Below, piece by piece: positions 11,204 to 21,190 of a DNA stretch of 64,000 bases. The notes beneath the pieces were generated by a model. The model had not been told where the DNA came from, made no database searches, and was given only the letters and a program-made list of their open reading frames with translations. The position numbers and the translations under genes are program-made. Each line of letters begins with the position of its first letter. The stretch's first letter is position 1. The stretch lies in the NCBI GenBank assembly GCA_038503075.1, contig JBCAML010000018.1, positions 930,001-994,000 on the forward strand, written 5' to 3'. The DNA comes from Gyromitra esculenta. Its lineage: Eukaryota > Ascomycota > Pezizomycetes > Pezizales > Discinaceae.

Positions 11204-11944
11204 CTCAACCATTACTTGTCCGATTAACTTCATCTTTTCACAGGAGTTCCCTCAAATACCTTCCGGGCCATGTTCCGCTGGACGATTTGGCTTGAGCACC
11301 CAGGGATTACTTTTACCCTCCGGGACGCGTTTTTTTAGCATATGTCACCCCTTCTCCAATGACATGGATCAGGATGGTTTTGTTGTCACAGTGGGGCTAG
11401 TAGCACCCAATAGAACTGTCTCAAGATTTCTTCTGAGCCCTCTACATGTGTTGGCTTGGACTGGATCGCCTGCGCTGGGCGCAGTGCACCCACTATGTCC
11501 GTGGTTCTTATTTAAGGGTAACTCCAAGCGCTATCCAATCCAACTGCCATGAGTGTCTGCAATGTTATCATCAGCTAGTCACATACCTAGAGTTCTTGGC
11601 CTATGGAAGAGAGTCTCCACCATCCAAGTCTTGCACCAGTAGTGGTTGGCCATTGGCAGAACCCCTCCTGCTGTTACCTCATAGGTCATATGCGTCATGA
11701 GGTGGTGGTGTGGCACATGGGTGTGATCCCGCACCATACTCCACTTCTCCAACTAAAGTAGGGTAACTGAGCCATTGTAGTTACCCTGCAAGGTAGGGTA
11801 ACTTGCTCCTAGCTGTTACCCTGCCATGCCAGGCTCCAGCTGTCTACTAAGTTCAATGACTGCACACAACTAAGATAATACTGCTCATGACATGTAACTA
11901 ATGGTTGTACTGTTACAAGAAGCAAAGCAAAAATTAAGAATATA
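11204..11944. other. Unassigned sequence left of the Fot1 element
   Basis: No recognisable gene. Around 11757-11822 several GGTAAC/GTTACC blocks recur in both orientations (TAGGGTAACT, GTTACCCTGC), so this may be an old repeat fragment. Confidence 0.4.
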
Positions 11945-14120
11945 ACGAAAATTACCCGGAAATGGGACACAGTGGGGAGGTTGGCCACGGTCGCAACTGA
12001 ACTAAGCGGGAGAAAAAAGCTGAAGACACAACAACAAGCAGCGAGCGCGATAAAAATATATATTTAATATACAATAGAGATCTAGAGCTTTGTATTCCAA
12101 TAGAAGAGAGAGGGAGAAAATAAAGTGCTGGCCTTTGAATCCCTAGAGGTGTCCCCTAGTCAGCTCCTACTAGGTCTATGGGTTAGAACCACCTTATTCC
12201 ATAATAAAGAACCGAGACTGAGAACCTACCTGCGGTATAGAAAGAATAGCTGATGCCTCCTGTTGTGGGCCCATTAAGGCCGATCGATATTTATTCGCTA
12301 TCGCTGTCAAGGGCACCGATGGCCCCCCTGAGCGAGTGTGGTCTGTTTGAACCTCGTGCATTTTGACGTTTCGAGGCAGGGAGATCTTTATGAGGGTTAC
12401 GCGATCGCTTTTTTCCTATTGAATACTATTAGAATTAAAATAATATATGGTGTAGGACTGCCTACCTTTGGCTTTGAGTGCTTCCTTCCAGGCCAATGCT
12501 TCAGCTTTCTTCTTTTCTTGCTCCAAACGCAACTTGCGTAACCGGTCCAGATCTGCTCGGGAGAGAACTCTAGCTTTGCTGATATGCCTTTTATCGGTCT
12601 TGCTTTTCTTTTGGGCAGTTGTGAGTTGCCGTATGGTTTCCTGAGCGATCACTCTATCTTGCAATGCCGTGCCAGCTGCGGTTGCTAGCTGAAGGGATAT
12701 TTCTCTAAGTTCTTCCACGCTTTCAGATTTCTCGGCAAGCTGTCTCAAGTGCTGAATCTCTCTGGTGGTACGAGGGAGAGATACTTCCTGTTTGTTTTGA
12801 AGTTTTGGGTTGTGTTGTGATGAGGTGGATAAATGTTGAAGAATATCGAGCACCTGATGCCTTCGAAAGGGGAAAATTCCGGTAGTAGCGAACACAGATC
12901 TGATGTTTTTCTCGGTAAAAGCACACCTTAGAGCTTTCATTAATAAAGGAAAGAAGTCTCCTTTATTAAGCTGTTGGTAGGGATGGGTTCTGGTTCAAAA
13001 ATCCAGGAAATTTGAGTAGTACTGTTGCAGGGGGGAGAAGAGACCAACATCAAGTGGTTGTAAGAGGTGCGTAGAGTGAGAAGGAAGACATAATAGGTGA
13101 ATATCATGATCGAGACAGTATTTGATAAATTCTAATGAGAGGTGTGATGAATGTCCATCAATGATAAGTAAACGGTGTTCGTCGTTAGCTGTAGCTGTCC
13201 AGGGGTCAAAATGTGTGGAAAGCTACAAGAGGCCGTGTTTATCATCACTCCAGCCAGTATCTGATAGCCCAAATGACACTTCATCACGTTCTTCATAGTC
13301 ATGATTTCCCATAAGGTGTGCTCTTCCTTTGTAAATCAAATAGGCTGGAATAACTTTGCCCAATGCAAAAACACACTCCAAAACAGACACCCACTCTCTA
13401 TTCCCTGGCTGCCTGATGCGTGAAGTTCGTCTAACCCTTCAAGCAAGTACCTGAACCTGCTTTGCTTGCCCAATTGCATATCCTTTCTCATCTGCATTGT
13501 ATGTATTGTCTGGTTTGATGTGATATTGGCTTTTGACTTCGGATAATCGATTAAAAAATTGATTTATTGTATTTGGGTTCCCTGCAGCGGCCCGCTCATT
13601 GTCGATACGAGCAGAGTATCGGTATGCGATCTCAGGATGCCTGTCTAGAAATCGTGTAACCCAGTGATCCCCGATACGGATATTAGATGAGGTTTCTAGG
13701 GGGCTGCGTTGCTGTAGGATAGAAGCTGCCATTTTGTAAAGATGCGACACTCTTGCTGGAATCCCCAAATCATCCAATCGGCCAATCCATTTTTCCATTG
13801 AGGCCTCTTCTTCTTTGGTCATTAGCTGCTGGTCTTCATGAGCCTCCCAGTTGGGTTTGGTCCTGCCATGGTATCTATTTGCCAAAGTAGAGCAGGGAAC
13901 ACCATATTTTTTGCCTGCCGCCCGAATTGAAAGTTCTGGATCACTGTGTAAAGTGCTTAATGCTTGCTGTATTTGCAGCTCCTTCTCAGAATTCTCTCCC
14001 ACTTTAACTCGGGGCATTTTGCTTGCTGTGTCAAGTGTGGGGTAGTATGGAGATGCAGGGACCTGTTGCCTTGCAGGTGGCCAACCTCCCCACCGTGTCC
14101 CATTTCTGGGTAATTTTCGT
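11945..14120 (-). mobile_element. Complete Fot1/pogo-type Tc1-mariner element
   Basis: The element is 2,176 bp with terminal inverted repeats of 44 bp (42 identical), each starting ACGAAAATTACCC from the outside. It is flanked by TA on both sides (11943-11944 and 14121-14122), the target duplication expected for Tc1/mariner. It carries one transposase gene on the minus strand and about 430 bp of 3' sequence. Confidence 0.92.
12416..14017 (-). pseudogene. Fot1/pogo transposase, inactivated by three stops
   Basis: The N-terminus (MPRVKVGENSEKE to about residue 60) is a psq-type helix-turn-helix. A CENP-B-type DNA-binding domain follows (WIGRLDDLGIPARVSHLYK, WVTRFLDRHPE). The DDE catalytic core begins at NTYNADEKGYAIG, continues with IIDGHSSH (second Asp) and LCLPSHSTHLLQPLD, and a Lys/Glu-rich coiled tail ends the protein. 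Three stops break it at about 13439 (TGA), about 13230 (TAG) and about 12995 (TGA), all in one frame. The first two look like C-to-T changes (Arg and Gln codons). Family role: cut-and-paste transposition. It should be inactive in trans, but the ends look intact. Confidence 0.88.
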
Positions 14121-14175
14121 TAGTAGTTTCGGGGCATGTGGCGTATGATATGGCACATGTATTGTCATATCCCCT

Positions 14176-14616
14176 CTAAATCCCCCCAGATCTCTTCCTC
14201 TTCCATGTATTGAGGAGCACCATATCCTTCATCTGAACCGTTTGGCTTTTGGCGTGGAAGGAGGCTTCCTGCGACACTGCAGAATGTTAGTAGTTGGCAA
14301 GTATTAGGGTCAATGATCAATGAAACTTACTACTAAATTGGACTGTTAGATGCTCCTCCGCAACATATTGCAATGCTTCTACCGCTGAGGCTTCCCACCC
14401 CAGATGCTCTCCTGCAAACTCTTCAGAAATCTGGCATACCACTTGGGCAAATGGGGCGCGGGGAATGAGCAGATCCCCCTTTTCTTGATACTTGTGGATT
14501 TCAAGCAGGGCACGTTGCCCTGGCTTACGGCGGTGTATGCCTTTGGGAATAGCCCCCTTAGCACCTGTTTTTGGCTTCTGATGGGGCTTCTTGGTCTTGG
14601 CAGGACAGAGGTTGGA
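14176..14616 (-). CDS. Histone H3 variant, centromeric CenH3 (CENP-A)-like; 5' end unresolved
   Basis: Two exons, 14331-14616 and 14176-14276, joined through a 54 bp intron (GTAAGT donor, ACTAAC branch, TGCAG acceptor). The first has a Lys-rich tail (AKTKKPHQKPKTGAKGA), then the H3 alphaN block RRKPGQRALLEIHKYQ, LLIPRAPFAQVV, a loop 1 AGEHLGW and EASAVEALQYVAEEHL. The second gives FHAKSQTVQMKDMVL, matching the H3 C-terminal helix region. Loop 1 is one residue longer than in H3 and contains Trp, both typical of CenH3. CenH3 replaces H3 in centromeric nucleosomes. The usual ending RRIRG is replaced by WKRKRSGGI. An in-frame TAG just upstream is also a good splice acceptor, so a short first exon with the ATG probably lies further 5'. 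The gene sits 56 bp from the Fot1 end. It may be a diverged or decaying copy. Confidence 0.75.
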
Positions 14617-14620
14617 CTAG

Positions 14621-14650
14621 TGCTGTTGTTGTTGTTGTTGTTGTTGTTGT
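14621..14650. repeat. (CAA)n microsatellite
   Basis: About nine CAA units on the minus strand lie just upstream of the CenH3-like exon, probably in its intron or 5' region. Confidence 0.8.
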
Positions 14651-15254
14651 TAGAGCTTGAGCTGGAGCAAGAGGAGAAGGAGGAATTTGATGAGGAGAAG
14701 GAGTCAGGCTCTACAACGAGGGGGTTGGCGACGGGGGAGTTGGCGGCGGCGGCGGTGTGGTGGGGCGTGAGATTGCAGGCGTGGTAGGGAGACGATGTCA
14801 TGTGACTTATAACGTGATGTGGGTTAGGGTATGGAGGTGGTAGTGGGGGGGGGATCGTGTATATCATTTGACGGGGTCGCGGGTTTTTGTAGATCATTCA
14901 TCACTATTCTTTTACTATACTATATACTATTCCCTACTCCATATACGGAGGTCTATTCTTGGGCGCGCCATTCGGGGGCTCTCGCCTCCTCCCCACTATT
15001 GAGCATGTTTTAGATGTCGCTCGCAGGTGTCGCTCACAGAGCCATTGGTGATAAAGTCCCTAGGAAAGACCTATCTAATGGAAGTCTGCGTCGACGCGCC
15101 CTCCTACCATAAAGGAGTACGATGTCAGATCTCAAGGTTACTGCTAGGGCGTCCCTACCGCCTGCCCACAATGGTCCCTTCGACCAGGGAGATTGACTAA
15201 AAAGCCCTTCTTGGAGGAGTGGAAGGCGGGGATGGAGGAGACGCATAGAGAGGA
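14651..15254. other. Unassigned sequence upstream of the CenH3-like gene
   Basis: A Ser/Asn-rich open frame (minus, ATG near 14788) runs in another frame and may include the missing 5' exon of the histone gene. A GCC/CGG-rich block lies at 14743-14757. Nothing further is recognised. Confidence 0.4.
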
Positions 15255-15605
15255 CACTGACAGACAGGAGGAGTTGTTTTGGCCCTCTTTCGCCGGATAC
15301 AGACAAGGGAAGCCTTCGTGGCCTCTCTTTCGATACAGACAGGAGTAGTCGTTTTGGCCCTCTTTCGCAGGATACAGACTGGAGGAGCCTTCGTGGCCCC
15401 TCTTTCGATACAGACGTGAGAAGCCTTCGTGGCCCCTCTTTCGATACAGACAGAAGGATCCTTCTTGGCCCTCTTTCGCAGGATACAAACAGGAGGAGCC
15501 TTCGTGGCACCCCTCTTTTGATACAAACAAGAGAAGCTGTCTTGGCCCTCTTTCGCAGGATACAGACAGGAGAAGCCTTAGTGGCCCACCTCCTTTGTAG
15601 GGTAC
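15255..15605. repeat. Minisatellite with two alternating unit types
   Basis: About ten units of roughly 32-38 bp built on GCCTTCGTGGCCCCTCTTTC and GATACAGACAGGAG; one type has TTTCGCAGGATACAGAC. All six frames stay open for long stretches because of the repeat, so apparent proteins here are not supported. Confidence 0.8.
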
Positions 15606-15675
15606 AGGTAGGGAAAGGCCGTCGCAATGACTAGACCGCGCAGCCTACCCTTTGTAAGGAGCCAAAGGCAGGAGC

Positions 15676-16073
15676 TCTCAAGGGTTAGTCTCTTGTTAAG
15701 CCCCTCAGTATCCCTGAAGGTGAGCAGTGCTACTTAAGCGAGGTACCAACATGTTTGAGGAATGTGAGATTTCTAAAAGTTCTACGTAGGGTCTATCTCC
15801 AGGCGAGATAAGTGCAGTGAGAGTAGATGGCGATAGTGAGAGTTCTGAGGTAGAACCGAGATAGTATTCAAACAATACAAGAGAAGGTAAACGAGAATGT
15901 TGCTTAAGGAGAGAAGAAAGAGAAAACAGTGAACAACCAAAATCAATCACTTAAATGCTCCGCATTCCTTTCCCTAACCCTTAACCGAACAATAACCGAA
16001 CCACAAAGACATTATACTACAACCGAATACCCTTATCTAATCCTAGACTCTTAATCCGGTTTCATCTGTGAAA
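15676..16073 (-). repeat. Solo LTR, chromovirus family (LTR-C)
   Basis: Starts TCTCAAGGG and ends CTGTGAAA on the plus strand, with the family's internal TATA-like and hairpin blocks. Flanks GGAGC and GGAGT form a 4/5 target duplication. It lies just upstream of the gag-like ORF but points the other way. Confidence 0.8.
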
Positions 16074-16371
16074 GGAGTGACAGCAGAGGACGGTACCGAG
16101 AAGAGGGCCGGAGCCAAAAGTGGGGCTTTTTCGGTTGAGCGAAGCAGAGTTTTCGCTGGCTAGTGGGCAGAGTTTTCACAGGCTAGCGGGCAGAGTTTTC
16201 GCTCACCAGCAGAGTCTTTCACAGCGAGAGGGTAGGGCGGGGTGCCCTGAAAAGAGGGCTTCAAGGCACTTCTTTCCGTCCCCTTTTTCCTCACCCCAGG
16301 GATCACACACGAATCACTAGCAGAATCGTATACAGCACCATACTAAATCGCTCGCCTACAAAAAACGCAAC
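16074..16371. other. Leader region of the Gypsy-like element
   Basis: Between the solo LTR and the gag ATG. Three to four copies of GCAGAGTTTTCGCTGGCTAG or variants recur at about 16145-16220. It is possibly the 5' untranslated leader; no primer-binding site was recognised. Confidence 0.45.
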
Positions 16372-17145
16372 ATGTCAGGATCTCAGAAAACAGCACCTAG
16401 CGTGGGAGCGCTCTCCGGCACATGCCCTACAGAGGGTATCCTGGAAGGCCTTCGCAGGCACCTCGCTCATATGCCGCTCCCTGGCTCCCAAGAAGCCCCA
16501 TACTTTGATGGGAAGGACACCACAGACTTCTTGCAGCATTACAAGCTCCTCGTCCGTGAGTATGGCGAGGCGGAGAAGCCTGCGGTCAAGAAGCTTCCCT
16601 TGTACTGCTCCAGAGCAGTGGGAGGAAAGGTTCGCTACCTCCAGGGCTATGCGGATGGTGATTGGGAGAAGGTCAAAGAAGAGGTTCTGGAGGAATACAG
16701 GGTGCATGACAAGAAGCAGCACATTTACACGGTAAGGTTCCTGGAAAAGCTGACAGCGGCGCAAGCAAAGAAGGCAGGCGACATTCGCTCCTCCATATGC
16801 GCGTTTTCGACCGTGTGTGCCTCTCTGAAGAGCACGGGTATGATCTCTGAGTACCAAGAAATCCAGCTATTCCTGGGGGCCCTACATAAGGATCTCGCCA
16901 AAAAACTGGTTGTCAAGCTTAAGCTGGATGTGAAGGTGCCCTCTTCCTTTCATGGGAAGTTTGCCACACTGAGGGCGGAAGCCCAAGACTACTGCCTGGG
17001 CAACCTTCGGACTGAAGAGCTACTAAGGAAAGGTGAGTTTTCTGCGGAAGGGATTATTGACCAGCTTTTAGCACAGGACATCAAAAGCATTGCTCCCAGG
17101 GGAGAGGTGCCGCTTCCAGGCACCTGTGCCACTGCCAGAGAGTAA
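16372..17145 (+). CDS. Gag-like protein of an old Ty3/Gypsy-type retrotransposon (5' part)
   Basis: The 257-codon frame contains the fungal Gypsy Gag core: PYFDGKDTTDFLQHY, LPLYCSRAVGGKVRYLQGY, DWEKVKEEVLEEYRVHDKK and YTVRFLEKL. Gag forms the particle shell. The frame ends at 17145. Coding continues in another frame (17176-17436: MDETTKGMEDMVLRQQ up to a CCHC knuckle CIFCSDLNHLKH with a TAG before the last Cys), so the gene is broken by a frameshift and a stop. It is part of an element running to 21190, interrupted by two solo LTRs. Confidence 0.75.
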   Translation: MSGSQKTAPSVGALSGTCPTEGILEGLRRHLAHMPLPGSQEAPYFDGKDTTDFLQHYKLLVREYGEAEKPAVKKLPLYCSRAVGGKVRYLQGYADGDWEKVKEEVLEEYRVHDKKQHIYTVRFLEKLTAAQAKKAGDIRSSICAFSTVCASLKSTGMISEYQEIQLFLGALHKDLAKKLVVKLKLDVKVPSSFHGKFATLRAEAQDYCLGNLRTEELLRKGEFSAEGIIDQLLAQDIKSIAPRGEVPLPGTCATARE

Positions 17146-17656
17146 GTTCCGCTTCAGGGCCCGCAGAGGCAGGAGGTGGACTTCTCGTTGGCCATGGATG
17201 AGACGACCAAAGGCATGGAGGACATGGTGCTGCGTCAGCAGGCACAGTTTATGGAGAACTTCCATAGGGCAGGGGGGCAGCCGACGCCTGTGTATGGCAG
17301 CCTAGCCTCGGGGGTGAATGCCATTCCTCTCCGAGGAGGTGCTTTGGGCCCACCACAGTACCCCCTAGGTACCCAGACGGCCATGCCAATTCTTCGGTGT
17401 ATCTTCTGCTCGGACCTGAACCACCTGAAACACTAGTGCCCAGCCTTACTAGCTAAGGAGTAGGCGAGAGTGGTACATATGGTTCTCGGAATGATCCACT
17501 GGGGGCCGGAAGGCTTGGGAGGCGCAGAGTTGCCCGTATGGGAAGGAGGGAAGAATATGCTGTGGCGGGTTGAGGAGAGAGAAAGAGAGAAGGCTCAGGC
17601 GCAGCAGCCAGGGGTTCGGCATATTTGGGCAGGACTCAGCCCCAGTCCTAGCCGGG
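17146..17656 (+). pseudogene. Gag C-terminal part with zinc knuckle, broken
   Basis: The frame resumes at 17176 and ends at 17436 inside a CX2CX4HX4C zinc knuckle whose last Cys follows a TAG. Downstream sequence to 17656 keeps codon-like content with stops. It is cut by the LTR-C at 17657. Confidence 0.65.
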
Positions 17657-18064
17657 TTTCACGGATAAAGTCAGATAATGGGTTAGGGTTCGGATAGAGA
17701 GGTGACAGCAGGTTATGGTTTTCTTTCATAATGTCTTTGTTGTTTGGCCATGTTCGGCTACGGGCTATGGGAAGAAAAGCAGGATATATAAGAGATGGAT
17801 TTTGGTTGCTATGGTCGTTTTCTCTTCTTTCCCTAAGCAACGTTCTTGTTTCACTTCTACCTGTATTATTCAATACTACTTCGGTTCTACCTCAGAACCC
17901 TCGCTGTTGCTGTCCTCGTCGCTGCACTTAACTTCCCTTGAGTTAGACCCCATTGTAGGACTTGTAGAAACTCTGCACTCCTCAAACGTGTTGTTTCCTC
18001 TCTTGAGTAGCACTGCTTATCTTCGGGGATACCGAAGAGCTCAAAATGAGACACAACCGTGAGA
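17657..18064 (+). repeat. Solo LTR, chromovirus family (LTR-C)
   Basis: From TTTCACGG to ACCGTGAGA, inserted in the gag region. Flanks CCGGG and CTGGG form a 4/5 target duplication. It contains a TATATAAG box and the two-stem hairpin with changed but paired bases (TCTTCGG/CCGAAGA). Confidence 0.85.
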
Positions 18065-18089
18065 CTGGGAGGCATCCTTCGGGGTCTGG

Positions 18090-18671
18090 ATGGCTAGGCT
18101 AGAGGATCTGGATGAAGAGAGCGAGGAGAGTGAGGAGAGCGAGGTAGAGGAGAGCGAAGGGGAGGAAGGTGCCAAAGGGGGGCTTTCTAGCGGGGGAGAA
18201 GAGGCTGTGGACCTGTATGGGAGGTGGTATGTGTCTATGGCTAAGCCTACCCGCATAGAGAAGTGGCAACCAGCAGAAAAGAAGGGGAGGAGGGAGGATC
18301 TTCGAAAGAAGGTTGAGTAGCAAGAGGGCATTGCCAACACCAGGACGCCGAGGCCCAGGGCTTACCCACCTGTCGAGACTATGGATATTGATCCGCCAAA
18401 GTCAAGGAAGAAGCAAAAAGAGAAGCCACCCAGTGTGCCTAGGAGGGCCTTCCGCAACGACATCATAGAGACCATGCCGGAGGATGAGCTCTTCCAGAGG
18501 CTGACATCAGAGAAAACTGTCACAGTCAGCTTGGCAGAGCTAGCTTCAATATCCACATCCTTCAAGCGCTACCTATACGGGAAGACTGCCCAGCCAACTC
18601 CTACCACTGCGGTAAAGGCTTCCAAAGCCTCAGTAGGAGCCTGTAACGGGGGAAGTCCTACTGCGCTGTAG
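18090..18671 (+). pseudogene. Gag-pol linker segment of the old Gypsy-like element
   Basis: Two open frames, 18090-18320 (acidic: MARLEDLDEESEESEES) and 18381-18671, the latter with SVPRRAFRNDIIETMPEDEL and ISTSFKRYLYGK, blocks seen between Gag and protease in fungal Gypsy elements. A TAG (18318-18320) separates them, and LTR-B interrupts from 18642. Confidence 0.6.
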
Positions 18672-19376
18672 TGGGAATAGGTATAGGAATAAGGCCGTTG
18701 CAAATACTAGAAATCAGGTCGAGATGTTAAGAGTATTTATATGCAAAGTACTCAATAATCTTAAGGGCTCTACTCAGTAGTATTGTCCTGATGAGACTGG
18801 GAAGAAGAGCAACAGGTGGCGGGGTCATGCACTATCTTTATAGTGCGGCTGACTCGCCATCCTCTTTCTGTTCTACTCTGCTGGGGGCCCGTCAAGACCC
18901 TGAGAACATGCCAAGCTATTGCGGGCGGGGCACCTCAGGATTCAGCTAATGATTACTTCAGTGTTCTCCGGTATTCCTCGGTTGTTCTGTCCAGTTAGAC
19001 CTTCTGGATCCGCCAGCTGCATGCCATGCCTATGCTGGATGCAGGAATCGGCGCTGATCAGTCTACTGTTGCATGTGAGGTGTCCTGCACTTAATAGATT
19101 TCCTATTGACCCACCAATGGCTCTGGGCCGCTGGTTCATGCACAGATGGATTGGGAACGCCACCACAGGAGCTTCCTGTGCTTGGTATCACCAGAGATAT
19201 ATCATTGACTGGTCAGCTAATGCTATTCTCATTGGTTCCACTCCATTGGAACAGCAGGGTAGCAGGTATCCTCTAGCATGTGGTAGCTACACCACTCATG
19301 TTGATCCTTACTACCTCTCTGCTTGTCCGGTACTATTATGCTTCACTGCAGGTAACAGTATTGTAGATCCGTTACA
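18642..19376 (+). repeat. Solo LTR, family B
   Basis: This 735 bp LTR has terminal inverted repeats TGTAACGG/CCGTTACA and a perfect 5 bp target duplication GAGCC (18637-18641 and 19377-19381). No internal region for this LTR family was identified in the window. Confidence 0.92.
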
Positions 19377-19381
19377 GAGCC

Positions 19382-19930
19382 TCCTCTGCAGGAGCTTCTT
19401 CCAGGGTAGCCAGTGTCCGGAGGGGAAAAGAAGTCGAATACGCTGCAGAGTCGGGCCTGCTACCCATATCAATCAATGGGGTGTAGCTACACCCCACAGG
19501 AGATAGTGGGTTCGAAATCAACAGAATGGGGTGGTCGGAGTCTGTAAGCCTGGGCCTTCCATACGATGATTCAGTAGAGTGGACCATGACTGGCATTACC
19601 GGGCACCAGACACCACTTTCCTGTTGTATACACGATGCACCGGTAAAGGTAGGAGAGGCTGTCATATACACGCCCATATTCGCGTCTCCGGAAGTAGAAG
19701 GGGAGTTCATTTTGGGGCGCCCATTCGAAAGGGCTGCCTTGATGCAGTGGGAGAATAGGGATGATGGATCCCTTTGGAGAACGGTGTGGTCTACAGACCG
19801 TAAGAAGGCGACTTTCATGGCAGTGTCCGCCTCTGGGTATGCCAGAACCTCGGTCAGAGACGTGCTAGGAGGAGGTCCCTGGCAGAGAAAAGAAAGGCGC
19901 ACGAGATCGGGAAAAGGGGAAGTTCAGTAG
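19382..19930 (+). pseudogene. Retroviral-type aspartic protease region
   Basis: The open frame 19526-19930 contains LPYDDSVEWTMTGITGHQ, DAPVKVGEAVIYTPIF, GEFILGRPFERAALMQWE and DDGSLWRTVWS, the C-terminal half of fungal Gypsy protease. The catalytic DSG/DTG part should lie in 19382-19525 but the frame is not continuous there. Confidence 0.65.
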
Positions 19931-20101
19931 GCGCGGAGGTGCCTATTGAGGGGTGCGAGAACCCCCAAGAACAGGGAGGCGTGGGGTGCGAAGTGGGGTG
20001 CCGGGTGGTAGGGAGAGAGGGCAAAAAGGGAGGCGAGAAAGGCAGTGTGTTAGGGTGTCTAGGCATAGGCGGGTTGGGGACTCCGCGTCGCGGAAGGAGA
20101 G
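19931..20101 (+). other. Protease-RT linker
   Basis: G-rich linker without a clear frame between the protease and reverse transcriptase parts of the old element. Confidence 0.4.
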
Positions 20102-21190
20102 GTGCAGCTGAGGCGGTGCATGGTGGTATGGAGAGAGCTTTTGCCACTAGGGGGTGGCGTCTCTAGTCGGAGGCTGTATAAGATGAAGGGGGAGAAGGTT
20201 CGCCCACAGAACGTAAAGGGGGACGGGGGTGTGGCGGAAGGGGATCCTGACTGGAAAAAGAGACACCTACAGGCGGAGGATTTTGCTAGAAAGAGGGGCG
20301 GAAACGGGCCACCTGTGCCTTTCGATCATATTCTTACCCCCAAGTTTAGTACCATTCGGTGGGGGACTCTTTTGACAAAGGAGAGGCTTGAGCAGCTAGA
20401 CGCCGGGGCCCTGCAGCCTATGGAGCGTAAGCTTTTGATCGAGATGCTTTACAATAGGAAGGCAGCTATAGCCTTTGACTTCTCGGAAATAGGGCTGTTT
20501 CGCCCAGAGGTCGAGCCACCCCATGTTATCCGGACTGTTCCACATGAGTCTTGGCAGGAGGCGCCGTTCAAGACACCTAGGGCTCTAGAAAACAATGTCA
20601 TTGACATCCTAAAAGCACAGTTGGATGCTGGGATCCTTGAGCGCGGGCGTGGAGCCTACCGGAACCCATGATTTTTGGTCAAGAAAAAGCAGGCCGGACC
20701 GCACACGCTAGTGACGTCGTTTACCAAAGCCAATAGCTATACTATACTGGGAGTGGCGCTCCCACCTGGGGTTGACAAGTTTAGTTAGGAGTTCGCAGGC
20801 ATGGCAATCTCGTCAATCATTGACCTGTTTTCTGGGTATGACCAGGTTGAGCTGGCGGAGGAGAGTAGGGATATGACCACTATTCAGACACCTCTGGGGT
20901 TACTGCGCTATACATGGCTAGTGCAGGGCGGCACCAACTCCATTCAGGCTTTCCAAAAGATCAACTCTAAAGCCCAGCATAACAACATTCTGGAGTGCTG
21001 TAGGGTCTTTCTTAACATTGTTGGTGTAAAAGGACCTACCACACAGTATAATGACGAAGAAGCCAGCCCTGGGATCCAGAGGTTTGTACAAGAGCATATA
21101 GTCAATCTGGACCTGGTCTTGGCAGACTATGAGCGGGCGGGCGCTACGGTGGCAGGGTGGAAGTCTTCTTGGTGCAAGCCAGGCATCAAG
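20102..21190 (+). pseudogene. Ty3/Gypsy-type reverse transcriptase, decayed and truncated
   Basis: The frame gives AIAFDFSEIGLFRPEVEPPH, TPRALENNVIDILKAQ, ILERGRGAYRNP, then TGA where family members have Trp, FLVKKK, a TAG within FS-EFAG, IIDLFSGYDQVELAEESRD and LGLLRYTWLVQGGTNSIQ. The catalytic block expected as FLDDIGVKGP reads FLNIVGVKGP, so the active-site aspartates are lost. It stops at CKPGIK where the right arm of the inverted duplication begins; RNase H and integrase are absent. The stops are consistent with C-to-T decay. The element is certainly inactive. Confidence 0.8.

Larger units (their letters stand above)
17657..19376 (+). repeat. Left arm of a 1,720 bp inverted duplication
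   Basis: Equal in length to the inverted segment 21191-22910. Every component maps base for base with no length difference; at least two substitutions were seen. The arm consists of LTR-C, a gag-pol segment and LTR-B, and ends exactly at the outer edges of the LTRs. The arms are separated by 1,814 bp. Confidence 0.93.

Noticed and set aside
14379..14897. 172-codon Ser/Asn-rich frame as a gene
   Set aside because: It runs over the histone H3-fold coding sequence in a different frame; the histone reading has clear family blocks, this one has none.
15034..15634. Four overlapping repeat-rich open frames
   Set aside because: All arise from the 32-38 bp minisatellite; none has family resemblance.
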